NCBI GenBank assembly: GCA_016935595.1
Contig: JAFGQQ010000183.1
Location: 1-6,666, forward strand
Direction of reading: 5' to 3'
Source of the DNA: Bacteroidales bacterium
GTDB lineage: Bacteria; Bacteroidota; Bacteroidia; Bacteroidales; UBA10428
DNA length: 6,666 bases
Shown: piece by piece, positions 1 through 6,666 of the stretch
Layout: each line of letters starts with the position of its first letter
Position numbering within the stretch: the first letter of the stretch is position 1
Program-made: the position numbers and the translations under genes
Notes under the pieces: generated by a model
Database searches by the model: none
The model's input: only the letters and a program-made list of their open reading frames with translations
Told to the model about the DNA's origin: nothing

Positions 1-69
1 GATTCTGCAACCTATTCGGTAACTGTAACCGATGGTAATAACTGTATTGCCTATGATGAAGTAATAATA
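1..69 (+). repeat. Tail of a 182-residue protein repeat (unit 0, partial)
   Basis: The first 23 codons read DSATYSVTVTDGNNC and onward. They align with the ends of the two following units (DSALYSVTVTNEYNC, SSKYSVTVTNDKNC). This shows at least one more repeat upstream and confirms that the gene continues past the window edge. Confidence 0.85.
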
Positions 70-1998
70 ATGAGTTATAATATTGGTATACAAAGTATTG
101 TTGCGCCCGAAAGTCAATGTGAATTATCTAATGCCGAGAATTTATCGGTAGAAATTATTAATTCAGGGAATTCTTCGATTTTCGATGGGGATTCAATAAT
201 ATTTAATTATGAACTCAATGGAATACCGATATCCGAGAAATTAATTTTAAGTAATGATTTATTACCTTCTGAAATGCTTGAGTATGAATTTATCCAAAAT
301 ATGGATATGTCTTCATATGGAAATTATGATTTAGTTGTATTTATTTCGAAGGATTATGATAATGATAGGGCAAACGATTCCACATTGAAAAATATAGTTG
401 TATTTGGTAATCCGTTAATTGATATAGGTCCTGGTGTTATTTATACGGGCCGGGCCGATACCATTTCCCTGGATGCGGGTTCGGGTTATGAACAATATTT
501 ATGGCAGGATGGCTCAACTTTATCAACCTATCAGATAAATAATCTTGATTCTGCATTATACTCGGTAACAGTAACAAATGAATATAATTGTTCTACTCAT
601 GATGAATTAACCATAATGAGTTATAATATCGGTATTCAAAGTGTAAATGTGCCTGAAAGTGATTGTGAATTAAGCAACGCCGAGGAAGCATCATTAGAAA
701 TTGTAAATAAAGGAAATACAGGAATATATGCAGGAGATTCGTTAATTTTCAATTATATTATTAATGAAGAACCAGTACAGGAAAAAATAATTCTGGATAA
801 AGATTTTCTTCCTGATGAAACTCTCGAATATTCATTTGTTCGAAAAATGGATATGTCAATACACGGAGAGTATAATTTGGAAATTTATTTATCAAAAGAT
901 TTTGATAATAATTTACAGGATGATACAGTAAAAAATATTATTGAAGTTTATGGATATCCTGTTATAGATTTGGGTGAAGACACTATTTATACAGCCAAAG
1001 CCGACACAATTGAGTTTATTTTGAATGATCAATACGATACCTATTTATGGCAGGATGGTTCAACGAATTCATATTATTCAGTCACTGATTTAGCTTCGTC
1101 GAAATATTCGGTTACCGTAACCAATGATAAAAATTGTATTACAGAAGATGAAATAATAGTAATGAGCTATGACCTGGATCTTCAATCCGTTAATTTCCCT
1201 GAAAGTGATTGCGAATTAAGTGAAAGCGAAGAAATATCGTTGGTGATTTTAAATGCAAGTAATACATCAATATTACCCGGTGATTATGTTATAGTAGATT
1301 ATCACATTAAAGAATTACACAATTCAAAAAAAATTGTTTTTACAGATACATTAAAACCTTCTGAAAATTATAATTATACAATTAATGAAAAAATTGACAT
1401 GTCAGGAATCGGTATATATAATATGATTGTAAGTATTGAAAAAGAGTATGATTATAATGATAAAAATAATTCAATGTCTGAAAAAGTTGAGGTTTATGGA
1501 TATCCAGAAGTAAGTCTTGGAGGAGATACGGAAGACAAATTGTATGTAACTTTACCATACCGCTTAACACCCGATGGGGATTTTATAACTTATTTATGGC
1601 ACGATGGAACTACTGATGAAGAATATAAGATCAGGTACGAAGGATGGGTAAAAGTTACGGTTACTGATGAAAATAATTGCCCCGGTTCCGATTCTGTTTA
1701 TATCATGATAAATACAGATGATATTAACGAACTGTCAAAAGATATCTGTGCTTATCAAGTTTTTCCAAATCCGGTAAATAAAAATCTCTACATTAAATTT
1801 CCTGCGCAAGCCGATTCAGAGTTTATTATTGAAATAATTGATATTACCGGAAATGTTACTTATACGAATAAATATGTGTTAAACCGGAATGAAAATAACT
1901 TAATTAATATTGGCGTATCGGAATTTCCATCTGGTTTGTATATTTTACGAATCATTTCTTTAAACAGCCAGAAAGTCTATAAAGTAATTCTTCAATAA
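1..1998 (+). CDS. Secreted tandem-repeat (CARDB/Ig-like) protein with T9SS C-terminal sorting domain, 5'-partial
   Basis: The reading frame is open from base 1 to the TAA at 1996-1998 (665 visible residues), so the gene begins upstream. The ATG at 70 is not the start: it is the Met of an 'MSYN' motif that opens each repeat and recurs at 616 and 1162. The visible protein has the tail of one repeat, three full repeats of about 182 residues, a short linker and a C-terminal domain beginning VFPNPV (from base 1759) and ending in a K-V-Y-K-V-I-L-Q strand, which matches the Por/T9SS type A sorting domain. Each repeat has a CARDB-like part (CELS..E...I.N.GN) followed by an Ig/PKD-like part with 'YLWQDGST' and 'YSVTVTN..NC'. 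By family knowledge such proteins cross the outer membrane by T9SS and are released or anchored at the surface. An adhesive or structural role is inferred; no catalytic domain is visible. The next gene starts 132 bp downstream, and no clear terminator hairpin lies between. Confidence 0.88.
   Translation, partial: DSATYSVTVTDGNNCIAYDEVIIMSYNIGIQSIVAPESQCELSNAENLSVEIINSGNSSIFDGDSIIFNYELNGIPISEKLILSNDLLPSEMLEYEFIQNMDMSSYGNYDLVVFISKDYDNDRANDSTLKNIVVFGNPLIDIGPGVIYTGRADTISLDAGSGYEQYLWQDGSTLSTYQINNLDSALYSVTVTNEYNCSTHDELTIMSYNIGIQSVNVPESDCELSNAEEASLEIVNKGNTGIYAGDSLIFNYIINEEPVQEKIILDKDFLPDETLEYSFVRKMDMSIHGEYNLEIYLSKDFDNNLQDDTVKNIIEVYGYPVIDLGEDTIYTAKADTIEFILNDQYDTYLWQDGSTNSYYSVTDLASSKYSVTVTNDKNCITEDEIIVMSYDLDLQSVNFPESDCELSESEEISLVILNASNTSILPGDYVIVDYHIKELHNSKKIVFTDTLKPSENYNYTINEKIDMSGIGIYNMIVSIEKEYDYNDKNNSMSEKVEVYGYPEVSLGGDTEDKLYVTLPYRLTPDGDFITYLWHDGTTDEEYKIRYEGWVKVTVTDENNCPGSDSVYIMINTDDINELSKDICAYQVFPNPVNKNLYIKFPAQADSEFIIEIIDITGNVTYTNKYVLNRNENNLINIGVSEFPSGLYILRIISLNSQKVYKVILQ
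70..615 (+). repeat. Protein-coding tandem repeat unit 1 (546 bp, 182 codons)
   Basis: The unit runs from one MSYNIGIQS motif to the next. By hand alignment it is about 55% identical to unit 2 at protein level, allowing two compensating one-residue gaps near residue 110. The first ~115 residues are CARDB-like and the last ~65 are Ig/PKD-like with YLWQDGST. Bases 496-512 are identical to 1042-1058 of unit 2, exactly 546 bp away. A GC-rich patch near 448-486 stands out from the AT-rich surroundings. Confidence 0.85.
616..1161 (+). repeat. Protein-coding tandem repeat unit 2 (546 bp, 182 codons)
   Basis: This unit has the same length and motif order as unit 1: MSYNIGIQS, PESDCELS, MDMS, YLWQDGST, YSVTVTN and NC. 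The PESDCELS stretch is shared with unit 3 at the same 546-bp spacing (655 and 1201), so unit 2 is intermediate between its neighbours. Confidence 0.85.
1162..1704 (+). repeat. Protein-coding tandem repeat unit 3 (543 bp, 181 codons, diverged)
   Basis: This last unit before the sorting domain keeps the frame of the repeat (MSYDLDLQS, PESDCELS, YGYP, VTVTDENNC) but is more diverged. YLWQDGST has become YLWHDGTT, the YSVTVT strand reads VKVTVT, and it is one codon shorter. It leads through a short linker (MINTDDINELS) into the C-terminal sorting domain. Confidence 0.82.
1759..1995 (+). other. T9SS type A C-terminal sorting domain (within the repeat protein)
   Basis: The last 79 residues begin VFPNPVNKNLYI, continue with a beta strand of the type 'I.IIDITGNV' and a 'FPSGLYILRI' strand, and end in a KVYKVILQ strand. 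This is the layout of the Por-secretion-system/T9SS C-terminal domain family. By family knowledge this domain directs export across the outer membrane and is usually removed on the cell surface. Confidence 0.9.
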
Positions 1999-2130
1999 AT
2001 TCCAGTAAAAAATATATTCCTGCCATTTTTTCTTACTTGTTTATGGTTTTTTTATTTCCTGAATAGATATTCAATAAACTTTTTGTATCTTATCAGTGTT
2101 TTCATAATTAGTAAATAAATTTTTTATTCA

Positions 2131-4266
2131 ATGATAAATAAAATTACTGCAATTTGGTTGTTATTTTTTACGGTTTATGTTTATGCTGATGAAGGCATGT
2201 GGCTTCCGAATTTATTAAGTGAAATTAATATTGAAGAGATGCAAAAAAGAGGATTGAAGCTTACGGCAGAAGATATTTACAGTATTAATAATTCAAGTTT
2301 GAAAGATGCAGTTGTTATTTTTAATGACGGTTGTACAGGAGCATTAATTTCTGATAAAGGCTTATTATTAACAAACTACCATTGCGCCTATAATTTTATA
2401 CAATCTCATAGTAATCTGGAGAATAATTACCTGGAAGATGGTTTTTGGGCAAAATCGCTTGAAGAAGAACTTCCTAATGCCGATTTGAATGTTACTTTTT
2501 TAAAGAAAATTAAGGATGTTACTGAGGATGTTCTACTTAATGTTACTGATGAAATGGATTATTTAATTCGTGATTCGATAATACAGGAAAACATTTCTCT
2601 TATTATTGCTGAAAATACTATAACTAATTATTATGAGGCTAAAATAAAATCATTTTATTACGGTAATAAATATTATCTTTTTTTATATGAGGTTTTTAAA
2701 GATGTCCGGTTAGTTGGTGTTCCTCCTTCTTCAATCGGAAAATTTGGGGGTGATACCGATAACTGGATGTGGCCAAGACATACAGGTGATTTTGCTTTAT
2801 TCAGAATTTATGCAAATAACGAAAATAAACCTTCTGAGTATTCTAAAGATAATGTTCCCTATAAACCTGAAAAATATTTGACTATTTCTTTAAACGGAAT
2901 TGATGAAGGTGATTTTACCTGGCTAATAGGTTATCCCGGTTCAACTCACAAATACTTAACATCATACGAGATTGAACATCTTCAGGAAGAATTACTTCCA
3001 ATAAATATTAATTTACGTAATATTAAATTAGAGATTTTAAATGAAGAAATGAGCAATAATCAAATTATTAATATTCAATATGCTTCAAAATACACAAGTG
3101 CAAGCAATTCATTTAAAAAATGGCAAGGTATATTAACTGGATTAAAAAAATATGATGTAATTAATAAAAAGCAAAATATTGAAGAACAATTTTATAAATG
3201 GGAATTTACACAAAATACGTTAAAAGAGAAATACGGCAATATTTATAAAGATTTTAAAAATATTAATGTAAAGTTTTTTCCTTGTATCGAAGCCAAGGAA
3301 ATTGTTGAAGAAGCTTTTTTTGGTATTGATATCATAAAATTTATTTATGCAAATTATTATTTAATTACGACAATTAATGGAAATAAAAACAATAAAGAAA
3401 AATATATTGACAAGCTGAAAGATAATTCAGAAAAGTTTTACAGGGATTATTCTTCTCATGTTGATCAAAAGTTATTTGTTGCATTAATTGAAGCGTATTT
3501 TAAGCAGATCGAGGAGAATTCTATACCCTCTTTTTACAGGATTAAAAATGAAAAAATTCAGGGAAATATTATAAAATATTCAGAATATGCATTTAAAAAA
3601 AGTATATTTATTAATGAAGAAAAATTTAATGATGCATTTAATAATAATTTTTCAAAAATTAATAAAGACCCGTTATTTATTTTAACAGAGGATATTATTG
3701 ATTTGTATAATGAAAGAATAATTCCTGATTATTTAAATTTTGAAGAAGAATTAGATAATATTTATCGCTTGTATGTTAAAGGTTTGCAAGAAATGCAAAT
3801 AGACAGCATTTTTTATCCTGATGCTAATTTTACCATGAGGGTTGCTTATGGGAATGTTAAAGGCTACTCCCCTAGAGATGCAGTTGAATACGATTATTTC
3901 ACCACGCTTGACGGAATTATTGCAAAACATGATCCAACAATTCCTGATTATACAGTTCCTGAGAAATTATTTAATTTATATAAAAACAACGATTTTGGCG
4001 GATATAACCAGAATGATACGATGAGGGTTTGCTTTATAGCTACAAATCATACCTCAAGCGGTAATTCTGGCAGTCCGGTTCTCGATGTAAATGGTAATTT
4101 GATTGGAATAAATTTCGACAGGTGTTGGGAAGGCGCGATGAGCGATTATTTTTACGATTCTGAATTGTGTAGGAACATAGTTCTAGATATCAGGTATGCA
4201 TTATTTATAATTGATAAATTTGCCGGAGCAGGTTATTTGTTAGAAGAAATGAATATTATAAAATAA
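2131..4266 (+). CDS. dpp11: S46 family dipeptidyl-peptidase, DPP11-type (Asp/Glu-specific)
   Basis: This 711-residue protein matches the usual length of S46 peptidases, which remove N-terminal dipeptides from peptides in the periplasm. Residues 1-19 form a signal peptide (hydrophobic core, likely cleavage VYA|DEG), which supports the ATG at 2131; there is no Shine-Dalgarno. The mature N-terminus has the family EGMWLP motif. Triad residues are visible: His84 in TNYHCAY, Asp220 in NWMWPRHTGDF and Ser646 in GNSGSP. Asn211-Trp212 match the residues that hold the substrate amino terminus, and Cys68/Cys85 match the conserved disulfide. Residues of roughly 290-560 would be the helical cap. Eighteen residues after Ser646 lies Arg664 (FDRCWEG). 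DPP11 has Arg here and DPP7 has Gly, so cleavage after Asp or Glu at P1 is inferred. The C-terminus (CRNIVLDIRYALFIIDKF) is also DPP11-like. There is no T9SS domain, so a periplasmic location is likely. Broader DPP7-type specificity is the main alternative. Confidence 0.92.
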   Translation: MINKITAIWLLFFTVYVYADEGMWLPNLLSEINIEEMQKRGLKLTAEDIYSINNSSLKDAVVIFNDGCTGALISDKGLLLTNYHCAYNFIQSHSNLENNYLEDGFWAKSLEEELPNADLNVTFLKKIKDVTEDVLLNVTDEMDYLIRDSIIQENISLIIAENTITNYYEAKIKSFYYGNKYYLFLYEVFKDVRLVGVPPSSIGKFGGDTDNWMWPRHTGDFALFRIYANNENKPSEYSKDNVPYKPEKYLTISLNGIDEGDFTWLIGYPGSTHKYLTSYEIEHLQEELLPININLRNIKLEILNEEMSNNQIINIQYASKYTSASNSFKKWQGILTGLKKYDVINKKQNIEEQFYKWEFTQNTLKEKYGNIYKDFKNINVKFFPCIEAKEIVEEAFFGIDIIKFIYANYYLITTINGNKNNKEKYIDKLKDNSEKFYRDYSSHVDQKLFVALIEAYFKQIEENSIPSFYRIKNEKIQGNIIKYSEYAFKKSIFINEEKFNDAFNNNFSKINKDPLFILTEDIIDLYNERIIPDYLNFEEELDNIYRLYVKGLQEMQIDSIFYPDANFTMRVAYGNVKGYSPRDAVEYDYFTTLDGIIAKHDPTIPDYTVPEKLFNLYKNNDFGGYNQNDTMRVCFIATNHTSSGNSGSPVLDVNGNLIGINFDRCWEGAMSDYFYDSELCRNIVLDIRYALFIIDKFAGAGYLLEEMNIIK

Positions 4267-4284
4267 AGAACTTACTATTTTTTA

Positions 4285-4374
4285 ATTGTTATATTACTAA
4301 ATTGTTATATTGTTAAATGGTTAAATTGTTATTTATCAATCTTGTAACAATTTAACAGTTTAACCATTTAAATA
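4285..4374. repeat. Octamer tandem-repeat palindrome (intergenic)
   Basis: From 4285 to 4332 the DNA divides into six 8-bp units close to ATTGTTAA (ATTGTTAT, ATTACTAA, ATTGTTAT, ATTGTTAA, ATGGTTAA, ATTGTTAT). From 4343 to 4374 it divides into four units close to the reverse complement, TTTAACAA. The halves can pair: 4313-4331 with 4353-4371 gives 19 bp with one G-T wobble and a 21-nt loop. A shifted register pairs 4320-4331 with 4345-4356 (12 bp, 13-nt loop). An A-rich run follows on the + strand rather than a T-run, so it does not look like an ordinary terminator for the upstream peptidase gene. Confidence 0.8.
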
Positions 4375-4429
4375 AAAAAAATCAAGAATTTTAATTTACG
4401 AATATTTTTATTAATTTATTATATTTATT

Positions 4430-4434
4430 AAGGA
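4430..4434 (+). promoter_or_regulatory. Possible ribosome binding site (AAGGA)
   Basis: AAGGA lies 10 nt before the ATG at 4445. It is the only Shine-Dalgarno-like stretch before a start in this window, and it agrees with the start suggested by the protein fold. Bacteroidota often do not rely on such sites, so this may be chance. Confidence 0.3.
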
Positions 4435-4444
4435 TTGAATTAAT

Positions 4445-5491
4445 ATGCAAAACATTTTCATCCATTTTTATGGTGCTGGTAATGCATGGCCGGTTCTTAT
4501 CGAATCTGAACATCCTTTTTATAACAGGAAAAAAAGTAATGATTTATCTAACTCATCCTTTTCATTAATAAAATCAAATAGCTATAAATTAAGTAGAAAG
4601 AATATACAATGGGAAATCTTAATTGATGCAGGACATGGAGTGCCGCAGTATATTTTACAAAATCATAATAGAATTCCTGATGCAATAGTACTCACTCATG
4701 TCCATTTAGATCACACTGTTGGGCTTGATTGGATAGTTCAAAGTTACATCAGGGCAAGATCAGGAAAACCTTATCCCGTTTATGCAACGAAATTATCTTC
4801 AGAGTATATAAAACAATCCTTTCCGCATTTGGATGGTTTAATTGAGTGGAAACAAATATCATTTGGCAAAAAAATAAAAATTGACGAGGCAAATCAGTTA
4901 AGCTTAATCTCTTTCCCGGTTTACCACGGTCAAAGAGCTAGAGGTGCATGTCTTTTATTTTTCGAAATGAAAGGGGAGATTAATAAAAAAGTAATTTGTA
5001 CTGGCGATATTTTATGTCCTTTACTTAGGGAACAAGATATTGAAATAATTAAAGAAACAGACTTTTTAATTGCAGATGCAAATAACAGGTTCTCTTTTCC
5101 TCAATCGAATCATTGGAGTATTGTAAATTATTTGCCAAATAATAATGAAAACAAATTTTTAACTGACTGGATGAATGAAATTTCTATTAATAGTCTTATA
5201 TCAACAAATTTGGAATTTGAGAATGAAGATAGTATTAAGTTTTTTGACGTTTTAAGTAATGAAATGGAAAAGAAATTGGATTTAATATTAAGTATTTTCG
5301 ATTTTATTAAAATTATTAGGCCAAAAAGAGTTGCATTAACTCATTATAGTGGTAAAGAAGATGAAATATACCATAAAGAAAAAATTATAAGCAGAATTCA
5401 ATTAATGAAATGGATTGAAACTGAAGCTAAGAAAAATAAGATATTATCAGATTTTTATTTGCCAAAAACAGGCGACAGGTTTGTTTTATAG
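4445..5491 (+). CDS. Metallo-beta-lactamase-fold hydrolase, RNase Z/PhnP-like layout, substrate unknown
   Basis: This 348-residue protein has no signal peptide and is predicted cytoplasmic. The start is supported because the first beta strand (IFIHFYGAGNAWP) begins right after the ATG. Metal ligands of the MBL fold are in order: His85, His87, Asp89 and His90 in LTHVHLDHTVG, His161 in FPVYHGQ, Asp188 in CTGDIL and His300 in LTHYSG. ADANNR (211-215) and NHWS (His223) sit where RNase Z and PhnP relatives have an acidic loop and an extra His. About 75 residues separate NHWS from LTHYSG, longer than the short helix usual there, suggesting an inserted helical segment (about 230-292). Family members cut phosphodiester or related bonds; the substrate here cannot be read from sequence, and tRNase Z itself is not supported. 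Its stop overlaps the convergent phosphatase gene by 6 bp. Confidence 0.85.
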   Translation: MQNIFIHFYGAGNAWPVLIESEHPFYNRKKSNDLSNSSFSLIKSNSYKLSRKNIQWEILIDAGHGVPQYILQNHNRIPDAIVLTHVHLDHTVGLDWIVQSYIRARSGKPYPVYATKLSSEYIKQSFPHLDGLIEWKQISFGKKIKIDEANQLSLISFPVYHGQRARGACLLFFEMKGEINKKVICTGDILCPLLREQDIEIIKETDFLIADANNRFSFPQSNHWSIVNYLPNNNENKFLTDWMNEISINSLISTNLEFENEDSIKFFDVLSNEMEKKLDLILSIFDFIKIIRPKRVALTHYSGKEDEIYHKEKIISRIQLMKWIETEAKKNKILSDFYLPKTGDRFVL

Positions 5492-6666
5492 GTGTTTTTC
5501 AATTTTATTAATAAATTGTCTTAAATCAATTGGTTTTGAAATATATTCATTACAACCAACTTCTTCACATTTTTCAATATCGTCACTTTGACTTTGGGCA
5601 GTTTGGGCAATAACAGGAAGTTTTTTATTAAAGTCCCTTATTTGTCTTGTTGCTTCTAATCCATTTAGTACAGGCATATTAATGTCCATTAAGACCAGAT
5701 CAACTTCGTTATTTTTACAGAAATCAACAGCTTCTAAACCGTTCTTTGCCCTGAAAATTTGAGCACCTGTTGATTTTAAAGCCTCTACTAATAAGAAATA
5801 ATTTATATCAGTATCTTCTGCAATAAGTATTCTCTTCGATTCCCAGTTTTTAATTTTTCCTTTTATATGTTGTTTAATATATTTGGTGACTTTAAACCCA
5901 AAAATAAGTATATCATCAAGTTGCTCTTTATCTCCACGCCATTCATTAATTATTTCCTCCAAAATATCCTTTTGTTCATCCATTGGCTTGTCCTGAATAC
6001 TGAGCAATAAAGATTTAAAGTTTTTTATAAGGAATTTTCTTGTATTGCTTGTATCTAATTGATCATAATATCCATCGGTAAAAAGGTATAATTTATCACC
6101 ATATTCTAAATTAAAATCATGATTTGTAAATGAATAGTTTAAATTTCTATATATACCTATAGGCATTTTATCAGGATTAAGTTGAATAAATTCGTTATTT
6201 CTTATTATATAGAGAGGATTATGCGCTCCTGAATATTGTAAATGCCTGTTTTCTAAATCAATAATCACAACTGCAACATCCATTCCATCTTTTGGATGAT
6301 CCTTATCAAGAGATTGATGTAAAGAGTGTATAATCTGGTCACGAAGCTGGTTAAGAATTTCATTGGCATGTAAAGATCTTATATGTTTGTTAATACCAAT
6401 TTTATTTACAATTTCATTTAAAAAAGCAATACCAAGCATACTCATAAATCCTCCCGGAACACCATGTCCTGTGCAGTCGGCAACTGCTAAAATAATTACT
6501 CCTTCTTTTTCTGTAATCCAGTAAAAGTCGCCACTCACAATATCTTTAGGTTTAAATAGAATGAAATGTTCGGGAAGAATTTTTTTAATATAACTTTCTG
6601 GAGGTAATACAGCAGTTTGTATATATTTGGCATAATTTATACTACTGGTAAGTTTTTGCTTTTGGC
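5486..6666 (-). CDS. SpoIIE-type PP2C serine phosphatase with C-terminal receiver domain, 5'-partial
   Basis: The frame is open from the window edge (first full codon 6664-6662) to TAA at 5488-5486, giving 392 visible residues. The GTG at 6538 is not the start: the 42 codons before it encode conserved family sequence (INYAKYIQTAVLPP, then LPEHFILFKPKDI) leading into VSGDFYW. The phosphatase domain (about 30-258) has the metal-binding aspartates: Asp46 in SGDFYW, Asp63 in ADCTGHGVPGG, Asp197 in LFTDGYYD and Asp251 in LDDILI. A receiver domain follows (about 276-392) with acidic Glu283-Asp284, phospho-acceptor Asp327 in LVLMDINMP, Thr355 and Lys377 in SKPI, so both domains look active. The helix before the phosphatase is the linker that commonly follows a sensor or coiled coil in Bacteroidota homologues; the sensor is outside the window. 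Inferred role: phosphorelay-controlled dephosphorylation of an anti-sigma-factor antagonist or similar protein. No such partner is visible here. Confidence 0.9.
   Translation of the reverse strand, partial: QKQKLTSSINYAKYIQTAVLPPESYIKKILPEHFILFKPKDIVSGDFYWITEKEGVIILAVADCTGHGVPGGFMSMLGIAFLNEIVNKIGINKHIRSLHANEILNQLRDQIIHSLHQSLDKDHPKDGMDVAVVIIDLENRHLQYSGAHNPLYIIRNNEFIQLNPDKMPIGIYRNLNYSFTNHDFNLEYGDKLYLFTDGYYDQLDTSNTRKFLIKNFKSLLLSIQDKPMDEQKDILEEIINEWRGDKEQLDDILIFGFKVTKYIKQHIKGKIKNWESKRILIAEDTDINYFLLVEALKSTGAQIFRAKNGLEAVDFCKNNEVDLVLMDINMPVLNGLEATRQIRDFNKKLPVIAQTAQSQSDDIEKCEEVGCNEYISKPIDLRQFINKIEKHL

Noticed and set aside
1382..1570. Minus-strand open frame of 62 codons
   Set aside because: It lies wholly inside repeat unit 3 of the secreted protein, has no recognisable motif and is a by-product of AT-rich coding sequence.
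1999..2060. Terminator after the repeat protein
   Set aside because: There are T-rich stretches but no stem of useful length before them.
2041..2130. Possible Bacteroidota promoter (TAnnTTTG type) upstream of the peptidase
   Set aside because: The AT-rich stretch has TAAAC-TTTTTG and TATCTTAT, but neither fits the consensus spacing. No -33 TTG box is convincingly placed.
3842..4024. Plus-strand open frame of 60 codons in another frame
   Set aside because: It is inside the S46 peptidase gene, whose frame carries the conserved family sequence. There is no independent support.
4313..4371. Rho-independent terminator or phage attachment site at the palindrome
   Set aside because: The stem is almost all A-T pairs and is followed by A residues on the + strand, and no integrase or mobile gene is near. 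The period-8 array explains the structure better.
4445..5491. Calling the hydrolase tRNase Z (rnz), PhnP or PqqB
   Set aside because: Only the shared metal-ligand layout is visible. The long C-terminal insertion and lack of family-specific motifs or gene context (no phn or pqq genes) do not support a specific name.
5464..5499. Hairpin terminator at the convergent gene junction
   Set aside because: AAAACA can pair with TGTTTT at two places, but the stems are only 6-7 A-T-rich base pairs and lie in coding sequence. Too weak to call.

Overview
The window looks like a piece of an AT-rich Bacteroidota chromosome. The clues are a C-terminal domain of the type IX secretion (T9SS) sorting kind, an S46-family dipeptidyl-peptidase (a family typical of this phylum), very AT-rich intergenic DNA, and mostly absent Shine-Dalgarno sequences. 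Genus or order cannot be told from this alone. No tRNA, rRNA, CRISPR array, transposase or phage gene is visible.

Layout. (1) Bases 1-1998, + strand: the 3' part of a large secreted repeat protein. It holds one partial and three complete tandem units of about 182 residues, each a CARDB-like beta domain followed by an Ig/PKD-like module, and ends in a T9SS sorting domain. The gene starts before the window. (2) Bases 2131-4266, + strand: an exported S46 serine dipeptidyl-peptidase with the full His-Asp-Ser triad and an arginine at the S1-pocket position, which points to the DPP11 (Asp/Glu-specific) subtype. (3) Bases 4267-4444: an intergenic region with an array of 8-bp units arranged as a large imperfect palindrome. 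(4) Bases 4445-5491, + strand: a cytoplasmic metallo-beta-lactamase-fold hydrolase with all metal ligands, a long insertion near its C-terminus and no recognised substrate. (5) Bases 5486-6666, - strand: the 3' part of a SpoIIE/PP2C-type serine phosphatase carrying a response-regulator receiver domain at its C-terminus. It is convergent with gene 4, overlaps it by 6 bp, and its start lies beyond the window.

How they fit together. The first two genes make envelope or secreted products: a surface or extracellular repeat protein, and a (probably periplasmic) peptidase that clips acidic dipeptides during peptide use. They are separated by 132 bp and need not be co-transcribed. The hydrolase and the phosphatase/receiver protein are cytoplasmic and face each other tail to tail, so they are not an operon. 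I see no single multi-gene system. The most distinctive items are the octamer palindrome, the repeat protein, the phosphatase-then-receiver domain order and the insertion in the hydrolase.
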